Source of the DNA: Ktedonobacter robiniae
GTDB lineage: Bacteria; Chloroflexota; Ktedonobacteria; Ktedonobacterales; Ktedonobacteraceae
Assembly (NCBI RefSeq): GCF_016587375.1
Contig: NZ_BNJG01000003.1
Coordinates: forward strand, 186,001 to 250,000
Length of the DNA: 64,000 nucleotides
Direction of reading: 5' to 3'
Shown: piece by piece, positions 35,988 through 43,606 of the stretch
Numbering within the stretch: the stretch's first letter is position 1
How the letters are laid out: the number at the start of each line of letters is the position of its first letter
Translations under genes and position numbers: made by a program
Notes under the pieces: generated by a model
Seen by the model: only the letters and a program-made list of their open reading frames with translations
What the model was told of the DNA's origin: nothing
The model's database searches: none

Positions 35988-37880
35988 GTGCAGAAACGAG
36001 CTATCCGAGCGTTTGCAGTCTCCATGTTTGTTCTCATCCTGGCAGCCTTAACCCCCCTGACCGTATTTGCGGCGCCAGCTTCCCAAGAGAACACCGCTTC
36101 CTCCCTGGACACGAATCCCTACTCGCCTGCGTACCAGCACAGCTACCGACATGGCGCAGTCCCTACGACCAGTCAACAGGCTAAGATCAAAGCCTATCAG
36201 CAGGCGCATTCGAGCTCAACTCCGGCAGTGTCCGCTAACACACTGTCCTATGGTGGTGGCATCGACGGCATTGGTGTGACCAGCGGCAAAGAGAAAGTCT
36301 ATCTGGTTTTCTGGGGCACCCAGTGGGGAACTCAGAGCACTGACAGCAGTGGCAACCTGACCTTTTCCAACGACTCCGCTGGTGCCGCGCCACGCTTACA
36401 GAATATGTTCAAGGGCCTGGGCACTGGCAACGAACTGTGGTCAGGCGTGATGACCCAGTATTGTGACGGTTCCGGCGTCACGGCAGGTGCTACCAGTTGT
36501 TCGTCGAGTACCGCACATGTTGGCTATCCGACTGGTGGTGCTTTCTCTGGTGTCTGGTACGATAACTCTGGTGCCGAGCCAAGTACGGCGAGCGGAAATC
36601 AGTTAGCCAACGAGGCAATCAAGGCCGCCGGACACTTCAGCAACACAACGGCGGCAAGCAACCGATATGCACAGTACGTGATCCTCTCGGCGACCGGAAC
36701 CAACCCCGACGGCTGGAGGACGGGAGGATTCTGCGCGTGGCACGACTATAATGGTGACACGACGCTTTCTGGCGGCGCGGCCAGCTCGCCCTACGGTGAT
36801 ATCGCCTTCACCAACATGCCATATGTTCTAGACGCTGGCAGCAGCTGCGGCCAGAATTTCGTTAACTCTGGCTCAGCGGGCACTCTCGATGGCTTCACCA
36901 TGGTCGAAGGCCACGAATACTCCGAAACCATTACCGACCAGAACCCCGCTGGCGGTTGGACGAGTAGCAGTAGTGGGCAAGAGAACGCGGATGAGTGCGC
37001 CTGGATCTCCTCCGGCCAGGGTGCCTCTGCTAATGTCACGATGGGCAACGGCACCTACACCATGCAATCGACCTGGTCGAATGACACCAACAGGTGCGAT
37101 ATATCCCACCCCATCGTTGGTGGAGGAACCACAACGAATGATTTCTCGATCAGCGCCAGTCCCACCAGCCTGTCTATTGCTCCCGGTGGCAGCGGCACCT
37201 CTACGATCAGCACTGCGGTAACCAGTGGCTCGGCGGGAACCATTAGCCTCTCAGCGAGCGTCTCGCCTTCCGGCCCAACAGCCTCGCTCTCGCCCACTTC
37301 GGTTACGGCGGGTAGCTCCTCGACCCTGACCGTCTCGGTTGGCTCGTCGGTCGCGACGGGAAACTATACCGTTAGCGTGACTGGTACCGAAGGCAGTGCC
37401 ACCCACAGCACATCCGTGACGGTGACTGTCACATCAACGAGCGGTGGTGGCATTACCAACGGAGGCTTCGAGACGGGGAGCCTCTCCGGCTGGACCTCCG
37501 CTGGGACTACCTCGGTCAGCACCACGGTGCATTCGGGCAGTTATTCCGCTCGGGTGGGCTCAACCTCGCCGACCAATGGCGACAGCAGCATCAGCCAGAC
37601 CTTCACGGTACCCAGTGGGAATACGCATCTGACCTTCTGGTATCGCGTGTATTGTCCGGATACGCTGACCTATGACTGGGCAACGGCGACACTGAAGGAC
37701 AACACGAGTGGTACGACCTCGACCGCCCTGGCCAAGACCTGTAACACCAACGGGACCTGGGTCCAGGTGTCAGCTACGGTGACGGCCGGCCACTCCTATA
37801 CCCTGAAGTTGATCAGTCACGACGATAACTATGCTGGCGACGCGACGTACACGTACTACGATGATGTTGTACTAAGCTAG
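35988..37880 (+). CDS. Secreted protein with HEYSE motif, Ig-like and jelly-roll domains
   Basis: 630 residues from GTG 35988 with a strong AAAAAGGAG site. Signal peptide about 1-30 (VSMFVLILAALTPLTVFAAP). The central domain (about 85-375) has VYLVFWGTQWG, FCAWHDYNG, MVEGHEYSETITDQNPAGGW and ENADECAW. The HExxE-type segment followed by a Trp and an acidic Cys motif is reminiscent of Phi_1/EXORDIUM-like domains and could bind metal, but peptidase activity is unproven. Then a Ser/Thr-rich Ig-like repeat domain (about 380-480) and a C-terminal CBM-like jelly-roll (about 485-630) with NGGFETGSLSGW. Probably acts on or binds wall or plant polymers outside the cell. Confidence 0.82.
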   Translation: MQKRAIRAFAVSMFVLILAALTPLTVFAAPASQENTASSLDTNPYSPAYQHSYRHGAVPTTSQQAKIKAYQQAHSSSTPAVSANTLSYGGGIDGIGVTSGKEKVYLVFWGTQWGTQSTDSSGNLTFSNDSAGAAPRLQNMFKGLGTGNELWSGVMTQYCDGSGVTAGATSCSSSTAHVGYPTGGAFSGVWYDNSGAEPSTASGNQLANEAIKAAGHFSNTTAASNRYAQYVILSATGTNPDGWRTGGFCAWHDYNGDTTLSGGAASSPYGDIAFTNMPYVLDAGSSCGQNFVNSGSAGTLDGFTMVEGHEYSETITDQNPAGGWTSSSSGQENADECAWISSGQGASANVTMGNGTYTMQSTWSNDTNRCDISHPIVGGGTTTNDFSISASPTSLSIAPGGSGTSTISTAVTSGSAGTISLSASVSPSGPTASLSPTSVTAGSSSTLTVSVGSSVATGNYTVSVTGTEGSATHSTSVTVTVTSTSGGGITNGGFETGSLSGWTSAGTTSVSTTVHSGSYSARVGSTSPTNGDSSISQTFTVPSGNTHLTFWYRVYCPDTLTYDWATATLKDNTSGTTSTALAKTCNTNGTWVQVSATVTAGHSYTLKLISHDDNYAGDATYTYYDDVVLS

Positions 37881-37896
37881 CAAGATCAATGGGCAC

Positions 37897-37937
37897 TCAC
37901 AGATGGGGGTAGCTGCTTGAGCTATCCCCATCTGTGA
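37897..37937 (+). terminator. 18-bp terminator hairpin
   Basis: TCACAGATGGGGGTAGCT (37897-37914) pairs with 37920-37937 with one G-U pair and a five-base loop, immediately after the secreted-protein gene. Confidence 0.7.
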
Positions 37938-37959
37938 TCATTTGGGTGCGCAAGGGTGG

Positions 37960-38130
37960 GCGCTGGTGACTACTACCTGCTGCGACGCGAGGTCGAGCGT
38001 CCACAAAAAGCGCAGTGCAACGAGAATCTGCATCATGACGCCCGCTATACCCTGTGCCAGGATATCGTGCAACTCACGCGCCAGGCGTTGGCACTCGGCG
38101 ATACGCGAGAGGTCCTTGCATAAGCCGAAC
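37960..38130 (-). pseudogene. Truncated HisKA_3 histidine-kinase fragment
   Basis: In the frame next to the membrane-protein gene the minus strand reads RIAECQRLARELHDILAQGIAGVMMQ, the phospho-acceptor helix of NarL-type kinases, then diverges and stops near 37938. The HATPase domain is missing. It directly follows, one frame out, the membrane protein at 38074-38892, which was probably its sensor half. Confidence 0.6.
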
Positions 38131-38892
38131 AGTTTTAATAATGGACGTGATGGAGCCGATGAGCAAAGTGATGCCCCAGATGATGGTAATGATACCAATG
38201 CATAGAGCGGCGATCGCGTCAGTAATACTGACGAGGAATGCCGGAAAGATACCAAGAAGAAGGCTAACGAGAACAGTGCCAAGAAGAGAGGTAAGGAGAA
38301 GCAGAAGAAGTCCTTTGCTTTCAAGAAAGCGCTGTTGAGCGAAGAACAGGCTACCGGAGAAACCGAACTTGAGTAACATGATAACGCTCAATACCACATA
38401 TGCACCTGCCCGATTAAAGGATCCGTACACAATGAGGTAGATAAGCGTGCCGAAAGGTATGGATATGAGCAGCGAGATCATCAGCATAAGCAGGCTAAGG
38501 GCGATGAAGATCTGGCGGAGAGCGAAGCCCATGAGCAGGAGTGAGAAGATGAGGGTGGCAATTCCCTGTACTCTGCCATGCAGGCGCTCTGGAATGAATA
38601 AGGCAACACCCATAAGAGTAACGGTGAAAAGCATGATACTGTCAAGGAGGGCCAGGTCGGGGAGACCAAGACCCGGTGGATGCCCCTGGCTGCTAAGCTG
38701 TGCCACCATATTTTGCTGGTCACGGTTGAGTCCGGCAGTAGCTGCAGAGAGTTGTGGAGGCAGTTGGAAGGCCGTGAGTGGAACCGGGTTGTTGCGAAGC
38801 ACACCAGGGAGAGCTGTACCTACTTCAATGAGTACGACGCTACAAATCAAGATGATAGCACAGAATAAGAAAGGCGTACGCAAGCGATTCAT
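38074..38892 (-). CDS. Multi-pass membrane protein, probable decapitated sensor
   Basis: About 272 residues from ATG 38892, chosen because GAGG lies six bases upstream; ATG 38904 and 38967 are alternatives. A first helix (FLFCAIILICSVVLIEVG), a hydrophilic Gln-rich loop of about 65 residues, then six to seven helices. It ends TVRLMQGPLAYRRVPTPGA, the point where an adjacent frame resumes with a kinase dimerisation helix. Family knowledge of NarL-type kinases with 7TM inputs suggests this is the N-terminal half of such a kinase after a frameshift and deletion. It may still be expressed as a membrane protein. Confidence 0.6.
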   Translation of the reverse strand: MNRLRTPFLFCAIILICSVVLIEVGTALPGVLRNNPVPLTAFQLPPQLSAATAGLNRDQQNMVAQLSSQGHPPGLGLPDLALLDSIMLFTVTLMGVALFIPERLHGRVQGIATLIFSLLLMGFALRQIFIALSLLMLMISLLISIPFGTLIYLIVYGSFNRAGAYVVLSVIMLLKFGFSGSLFFAQQRFLESKGLLLLLLTSLLGTVLVSLLLGIFPAFLVSITDAIAALCIGIITIIWGITLLIGSITSIIKTVRLMQGPLAYRRVPTPGA

Positions 38893-38967
38893 CGCATACC
38901 TCATAACTACCGAACGCTTAGGACAGACGGCAAAAACACAATCCTCTTCCTTTGATCCGATTGTCAA

Positions 38968-39371
38968 TCTTGGATAGGAAGCATACTTCGCTGCTTACCT
39001 GTACCGTTCCTGAGCCAATTATAGCTGGAAGTCAATGGAGCGGTCAAGCACACAAAGTATTGTTCATGCTATTTAAGAATTTATTTCACTTCTAGCTTAA
39101 ATATATCCTATCGCGTCGCGATCAATGATTAAATAGAAATCTTCAAGTTTCTATAAGTAGCTTTTGAAAGCGGTTTTTGATATTTTACTATGAAATAAAG
39201 TATACTACTTTTGTACATCTCAATTGCATATAGATGCCTGTGTATCTTTAACCTCTAAAAAAAGCGCCGGGGCACGTCTGATCTATAGATGCCGTCACAA
39301 GAAGCATATATTTTCCTTCCTCTGCCTGGAGATGGGGACCTCCAGGCAGAGAATTAACAGAAGGGTTTGGA
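38968..39371 (+). promoter_or_regulatory. AT-rich leader of the contractile-injection operon with a 12-bp hairpin
   Basis: The 400-base region before the first eCIS reading frame is AT-rich. CTCTGCCTGGAG (39320-39331) pairs perfectly with 39340-39351 just ahead of the first candidate ribosome binding site (GAAGGG, 39360-39365). Without a U-tract it is more likely an RNA leader structure than a terminator. The exact promoter was not assigned. Confidence 0.5.
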
Positions 39372-39425
39372 ATGATACCGGTCGCATATCAATCGATTTC
39401 AGGCGCAGAAACGAGGACGCCGTGA
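39372..39425 (+). CDS. 17-residue ORF upstream of the split cap gene
   Basis: ATG 39372 follows GAAGGG and encodes MIPVAYQSISGAETRTP, ending at TGA 39423-39425, which overlaps the GTG start of the next frame as GTGA. It could be a coupling leader peptide or the original N-terminal part of the DUF4255-type protein after a frameshift. No family match on its own. Confidence 0.35.
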   Translation: MIPVAYQSISGAETRTP

Positions 39426-39574
39426 TTGATCAAGTGGATAGAGAGCTACAAGAGTGGGTAAAGAGCGTTGTCATGGGGGCTGATGTTGTTCTGGGCCCAC
39501 CTCGTCAGTTAGAAGGCAAATATGGCGTGAGCCTCTATTTGCTCGCGTTAATCAATCCCCGCAAGCGTGGATGA
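39422..39574 (+). CDS. DUF4255/Pvc16-like protein, N-terminal half
   Basis: 50 residues from GTG 39422 (VIDQVDRELQEWVKSVVMGA) with GAGGAC just upstream. GPPRQLEGKYGVSLYLL is the first half of the DUF4255 (Pvc16_N) fold found in extracellular contractile injection systems, where the protein caps the sheath/tube end. A TGA stops it at 39574 and the next frame, ATG 39571, supplies the second half. Reading without an upstream GTG, a start at 39224 is possible but has no ribosome binding site. Confidence 0.6.
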   Translation: MIDQVDRELQEWVKSVVMGADVVLGPPRQLEGKYGVSLYLLALINPRKRG

Positions 39575-40110
39575 ATCGACAGCCTCCTATACGAATTGCA
39601 TTGCGCTATTTCGTGGCAACCTGGGCAGGAGACGATGAGGAGGAGGCACATCGTCTCCTGGGAAAACTCGTCCTGGCGGCTATGAAGAAGCATGAGTATG
39701 AGCTTGACCTGGCAGAAGTGCCTGCGGACATGTGGGCGGCCTTAGGCATAGCCCCACGACCCACGTTTACGCTGTGTGTTCCACTCCCCATTGAGCGGCC
39801 AGAGCCGGTCACCAGGCTAGTACAAGGGCCTCTAGTGATGCGTGGAACGCCTATCACAAGTCTGTACGGGATCGTTCTGGGGCCAGGTGATGTCCCGATT
39901 GCCGGGGCAAGTGTGGAACTGCCCGCTCTCCAACTTCGCAATCACACCGATACAGGGGGGCGATTCCACTTCCCCACAGTGCCTGGAGAAGCGGGTAGTA
40001 TCCGCTTGCTGGTGAAGGCAAAAGGGCGGATGCAGAATGTTACGGTGGAACAGTCCACTTCAGGCAGAGAGCCACTGGCTATACGGTTCGATTCATTTGA
40101 GATAAAGTGA
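39571..40110 (+). CDS. DUF4255/Pvc16-like protein, C-terminal half with carboxypeptidase-regulatory-like domain
   Basis: 179 residues. PPIRIALRYFVATWAGDDEEEAHRLLGKL is the second half of the Pvc16_N fold. The last 80 residues (PITSLYGIVLGPGDVPIAGA ... HTDTGGRFHFPTVP) form a carboxypeptidase-regulatory-like beta-sandwich, a common fusion partner in Chloroflexota eCIS. The start overlaps the upstream half by ATGA, so the two halves could be made by coupling or by a -1 shift and assemble in trans. The stop overlaps the sheath start as GTGA. Confidence 0.75.
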   Translation: MNRQPPIRIALRYFVATWAGDDEEEAHRLLGKLVLAAMKKHEYELDLAEVPADMWAALGIAPRPTFTLCVPLPIERPEPVTRLVQGPLVMRGTPITSLYGIVLGPGDVPIAGASVELPALQLRNHTDTGGRFHFPTVPGEAGSIRLLVKAKGRMQNVTVEQSTSGREPLAIRFDSFEIK

Positions 40111-40952
40111 GAACTACCATGATGAATCCTATGGCACCGGACATTTACATTGAGGAAGTTTCGGGGGGGACGAGACCAATCCAGGCAGTTGGCACAAGCA
40201 CTGCTGGTTTTGTTGGCGAAGCTCCCGATCCAACCAGGCGCTTGAACGAAGCGGTAGCTATTAACAACTGGTCGCAGTTCATGCGCTTTTTCGTCTCCGA
40301 GGGGAGTAAGAGCACGCCGCTCTCACACGCCGTCTACGGTTTTTTCCAGAACGGCGGTAGCCGATGCTTTGTGGTCAACGTTGGTAAAGGTGGGTCGATC
40401 GCGGGCGGAGGACGTGCCCGCGTAGGACTCGATGTCCTTGAGCAGATCGATGAGGTCGCTATCGTTGCAGCACCGGGATACACTGATGCAACTTCATATG
40501 ACCTCGTCCTTTCGCACTGTGAAAGGCTCAAGGACCGGGTCGCGATACTGGACGCGTCTGAAAATATTGAAGACATTACGTTGCTGACACAGGTTGCCAC
40601 AGCGAAGGCCCAGCCGACATCGGGAACGGGTCATGCAGGGGCGACTGGTGAAACCAAAAAGGGCAACGCCGCCGAGGTAGATGACGGTACGACCGCGGAA
40701 CTCGGGGATCGAGGGGGGCTCGGCCACGGCAGTCAGATGGCGGTTATGGAGCGTTTTATTTCCCCTGGATCACAGTGCGCGACTCACTCTCGCCCAACGA
40801 CCTCGTTGATGTGCCGCCCTCTGGTCATCTTGCCGGAATTTGGGCGCGCACGGATGCGACGCGAGGTGTACATAAAGCACCAGCGAATGAAGCGGTACGG
40901 GGTGCGCTCAATCTTACCTATCTGCTCACACGCGATGAACAGGGGATATTGA
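40107..40952 (+). CDS. eCIS tail sheath, N-terminal part (frameshifted)
   Basis: Starts at GTG 40107 (coupled by GTGA) or ATG 40119. APDIYIEEVSGGTRPIQAVGTSTAGFVG is the typical sheath N-terminus that wraps neighbouring subunits, and GGSRCFVVNVG and IDEVAIVAAPGYTDA follow. After a Gly/Thr/Lys-rich linker (about residues 175-205) the frame reaches a run of six G (40713-40718) and leaves the sheath sequence; residues after about 205 are out-of-frame. In the -1 frame the sheath continues as SDGGYGAFYFPWITVRDS. Sheath contraction drives the tube through the target envelope, so an intact product must need a -1 shift, a phase change, or a corrected base. Confidence 0.85.
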   Translation: MRTTMMNPMAPDIYIEEVSGGTRPIQAVGTSTAGFVGEAPDPTRRLNEAVAINNWSQFMRFFVSEGSKSTPLSHAVYGFFQNGGSRCFVVNVGKGGSIAGGGRARVGLDVLEQIDEVAIVAAPGYTDATSYDLVLSHCERLKDRVAILDASENIEDITLLTQVATAKAQPTSGTGHAGATGETKKGNAAEVDDGTTAELGDRGGLGHGSQMAVMERFISPGSQCATHSRPTTSLMCRPLVILPEFGRARMRREVYIKHQRMKRYGVRSILPICSHAMNRGY

Positions 40953-41398
40953 ATCAGAGTGGCGTAAACTGTCTTCGGTCGTTCGCGCGTGAGGGAATTC
41001 GTGTTTGGGGCGCGCGTACCATTGCCGATGGAAGTAGTGAGTGGCGTTATCTCAATGTGCGGCGCCTGTTCAATATGATTGAAGAATCGATAGCCACGAG
41101 TACGCGCTGGATTGTCTTTGAACCAAATGACAGGACCCTATGGAAATCGATCCGGAGGGACCTCTCGGCATTCCTGACGCGTTTGTGGCGAGACGGGGCG
41201 TTGATGGGTCGCACCCCTCAGGAAGCGTTCTTTGTCAAGTGCGACGAAGAAACAAATCCACCCGACACCATTGATGCTGGTATGGTTGTCACGGTTATTG
41301 GCATTGCCCCTGTCAAACCCGCCGAGTTCATTGTTTTCCGTATCAGTCAGCATGCAAGTGGGCTTGATACAGAAACTGTGGGAGGTTTTAATGCCTGA
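40739..41398 (+). CDS. eCIS tail sheath, C-terminal part
   Basis: Continuous with the preceding gene in the -1 frame. GGYGAFYFPWITVRDSLSPNDL, PPSGHLAGIWARTD, RGVHKAPANEAVRGALNL and GIRVWGARTIADGSSEW are sheath C-terminal blocks, and WIVFEPNDRTLWKSIRRDL forms the interlocking C-terminal arm. There is no ribosome binding site near GTG 40775, so independent translation is unlikely. It ends overlapping the tube gene by 8 bases. Confidence 0.85.
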   Translation, partial: GGYGAFYFPWITVRDSLSPNDLVDVPPSGHLAGIWARTDATRGVHKAPANEAVRGALNLTYLLTRDEQGILNQSGVNCLRSFAREGIRVWGARTIADGSSEWRYLNVRRLFNMIEESIATSTRWIVFEPNDRTLWKSIRRDLSAFLTRLWRDGALMGRTPQEAFFVKCDEETNPPDTIDAGMVVTVIGIAPVKPAEFIVFRISQHASGLDTETVGGFNA

Positions 41399-41873
41399 AG
41401 CTGGAGATATAGCACCAGGAACGGCGCCGTCTGGTGCGCAACCAGGCGTATTCAACGACCCCTATCGGGCCTATAACTTTAAACTGGTGATTCAGGGTGT
41501 CACTGAAGGACATTTTACTGCTTGCAGTGGGCTGGGAATCAAGATTCAAGTCATCAAGTACCGCGAAGGGGGAACGAACCAGGTGGTGCATTGCATTCCA
41601 GGCCCGGTAGAATATGCCGATGTGACGTTACGCTATGGACTCACCGCCTCGCATGAGGTCTGGGATTGGCTCATGACCGCAGTGGCAGGAAGAGTCGAAC
41701 GCAAGAATGTCTCTATTCTGATGCTCGATAGTGATGGCGTGAGCGAAATGATGCGTTGGGATCTCATCAATGCCTGGCCGTCTGAGTGGCGTGGCGCTCC
41801 CCTGGACGCGCTCAATCGCGAGGCCGCCATCGAGACCTTGACGTTAGTCTACGAGACGTTGCAACGGGCGTAG
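41391..41873 (+). CDS. eCIS tail tube protein (gp19-like)
   Basis: 160 residues from ATG 41391, supported by GGGAGG. RAYNFKLVIQGVTEGHFTACSG, VIKYREGGTNQVVHCIPGP, ADVTLRYGLTASHEVWDW and LINAWPSEWRGAPLDA match the T4 gp19/Hcp-like tube subunits of contractile tails. Only one tube gene is present, whereas most eCIS have two or three. It overlaps the sheath stop by 8 bases, the usual sheath-then-tube order. Confidence 0.92.
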   Translation: MPEAGDIAPGTAPSGAQPGVFNDPYRAYNFKLVIQGVTEGHFTACSGLGIKIQVIKYREGGTNQVVHCIPGPVEYADVTLRYGLTASHEVWDWLMTAVAGRVERKNVSILMLDSDGVSEMMRWDLINAWPSEWRGAPLDALNREAAIETLTLVYETLQRA

Positions 41874-41879
41874 AAAACG

Positions 41880-42863
41880 ATGGAAAAACGGAACGTCAAA
41901 GGCTTGATGTTGCATGCACTGGCAAGCCAGTTACAGCGTTGGGCAGATTTCGTGGCCAGGCAGGCGGGAGCCGAACGTCGCGGAGTGCTATGGGGCCAGG
42001 GGAGCGCGCAGCGCGTCGATTCTCGTTTTGTATCTTCACCCATGCCGGTAGCGCAGTCGCCGATCCCTGAAGAATATGTGGAAAGTGGGGATATTGACAG
42101 TCCGCCTGCTCACTGGCTGGCACGCGTGCAGCAAGGCGCACCAGAACTGCTGTGGCAGAAAGGGCATGCCAGCCGGAGCACGGCAATACCATCTCAGGTA
42201 CCCCTGGCGGCACAGAAACAGAGCGGCACATGGACAATGATCGACGGAAAGGAAATGCATGTGCCTGCGGCGCTACGAGTGAAGAAGGATACTAGCAGGT
42301 CAGCGGAGCCGGGTAAACAGCCTGACGAGGCACGCAGGGAACGTCAGGTCAACATGGAAGCGTCTGTGTCAGGAGAGGAGAGCCCACGTGTACCTTCCGC
42401 CAAGCAGGCCAGTCACGACGCTCGCCCTTTCACTGATTGGCACACGTTTCCAACTGGCAACAGCGGAGGAGCGCTAATAGGTGTAGAAGGGAGGAGACCA
42501 GCGCGAACAGAGAAGACTGAGCCAGCAGAACCAGCGGGAGAAACCTTGCCCCAGGCAGGCGTTGGCCACAGCCATCAGGTGAGCCAGGGTGCTTTGCATG
42601 CGCCAAACACGCAAGTGGTAAGCAATCACTTACAAGACAGCGAGAAGAATGAGCACAACCTCTGGTCTCAAGCGAGCATGCCAGGTTCAGCATACGACCA
42701 TCAATCACTCATCGAGCAGGAACAGGCAAGCATGCGCTGGCCATCTCTTCCAGAGGAAGAGGCAACCCGCAACCTGAGCACGGATTGGGACATAGCGCGA
42801 CGAGCCTGGGAACGGGAGCAGCGCTTGGACGAGGAACAGCGAGGTCGCTCATGGAACGCGTAG
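41880..42863 (+). CDS. Disordered eCIS-operon protein, unknown role
   Basis: 327 residues. After a short conserved-looking N-terminus (RWADFVARQAG) and PPAHWLARVQQGAPELLWQ around residue 75, the chain is rich in Gln, Glu, Ser, Ala and Pro and probably unstructured. The C-terminus again becomes helical and Trp-containing (RAWEREQRLDEEQRG). No family is recognised. By position between tube and LysM baseplate genes it could be a baseplate or assembly factor, or a substitute for the tape-measure protein, which is not otherwise found. It overlaps the next gene by 13 bases. Confidence 0.65.
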   Translation: MEKRNVKGLMLHALASQLQRWADFVARQAGAERRGVLWGQGSAQRVDSRFVSSPMPVAQSPIPEEYVESGDIDSPPAHWLARVQQGAPELLWQKGHASRSTAIPSQVPLAAQKQSGTWTMIDGKEMHVPAALRVKKDTSRSAEPGKQPDEARRERQVNMEASVSGEESPRVPSAKQASHDARPFTDWHTFPTGNSGGALIGVEGRRPARTEKTEPAEPAGETLPQAGVGHSHQVSQGALHAPNTQVVSNHLQDSEKNEHNLWSQASMPGSAYDHQSLIEQEQASMRWPSLPEEEATRNLSTDWDIARRAWEREQRLDEEQRGRSWNA

Positions 42864-43606
42864 CCTTTTTGCTGGAAGAAACCAATGAGCGCCTGGGATG
42901 TTTACTCAATCCCGATAGCCTGGTGATGCGACGGCTGGCGGGAGTGCTGCCCCGGCGTTCACTGGGAGGAGTGGTGAACGGAGTAGAGTTACGGGATGAT
43001 CCCCTGCTCTACACCGGAGGTGGCAGGACAGAGCTAGAACTCAATCTCTTGTTTGATATTTCTCTGGCAGGGTCTTCCATCGTGACGGGTGATGTGCGTA
43101 ATCTCACGGGACCACTATGGAACCTTGCTGAAAATACTCGTGGCGTCAGTAGCTATCGACGGCCTCCGCTGGTGCGTTTTGTCTGGGGCAAATCGTGGAA
43201 CATACCCGCGATCGTGGTCGCGGTGGCTGAGCACCTGGAGCAGTTTACAGCAGAGGGGGCCCCACAGCGCTCCTGGTTGCGTATGAGGCTCTGGCGAGTA
43301 AACGAGTCGCTGAAAACGACGTTACCAGGAAGGCAGCCCCTTCAGGCTCAAACGCTCTCCCCGGAAGGGCTACAAGTGCCTCCGGAGAGTGTATCAGAGG
43401 ACCGCGTACGCGTGCATGTTGTCAGCGAAGGTGAGCGTCTCGATGTGATTGCCGCTCGTTACTACCCAGAACAATCGGCAGCAGAGGTATCCTCTCTATG
43501 GCGGATGCTCGCCTCGTTCAATAATCTGCAAGATCCGCTTCACCTCCCAGTGGGTTTCTTGCTGCGCATCCCGCCACTCTCGGTGCTAGGAGGAGAAGGC
43601 GCATGA
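42851..43606 (+). CDS. eCIS LysM baseplate protein (Pvc7/CIS-tube-like)
   Basis: 251 residues. DDPLLYTGGGRTELELNLLFD is the N-terminal CIS-tube-type domain found in Afp7/Pvc7, which links tube and spike. The C-terminal 60 residues are a LysM-like domain: VHVVSEGERLDVIAARYYP, then LPVGFLLRIPP. LysM here usually holds baseplate parts together rather than binding peptidoglycan. Start ATG 42851 lies inside the preceding gene; the stop overlaps the next start in 4 bases. Confidence 0.85.
   Translation: MERVAFLLEETNERLGCLLNPDSLVMRRLAGVLPRRSLGGVVNGVELRDDPLLYTGGGRTELELNLLFDISLAGSSIVTGDVRNLTGPLWNLAENTRGVSSYRRPPLVRFVWGKSWNIPAIVVAVAEHLEQFTAEGAPQRSWLRMRLWRVNESLKTTLPGRQPLQAQTLSPEGLQVPPESVSEDRVRVHVVSEGERLDVIAARYYPEQSAAEVSSLWRMLASFNNLQDPLHLPVGFLLRIPPLSVLGGEGA

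Noticed and set aside
40775..41398. Independent tail protein starting at GTG 40775
   Set aside because: Sheath homology continues upstream in the same frame to 40739 and there is no ribosome binding site at 40775.
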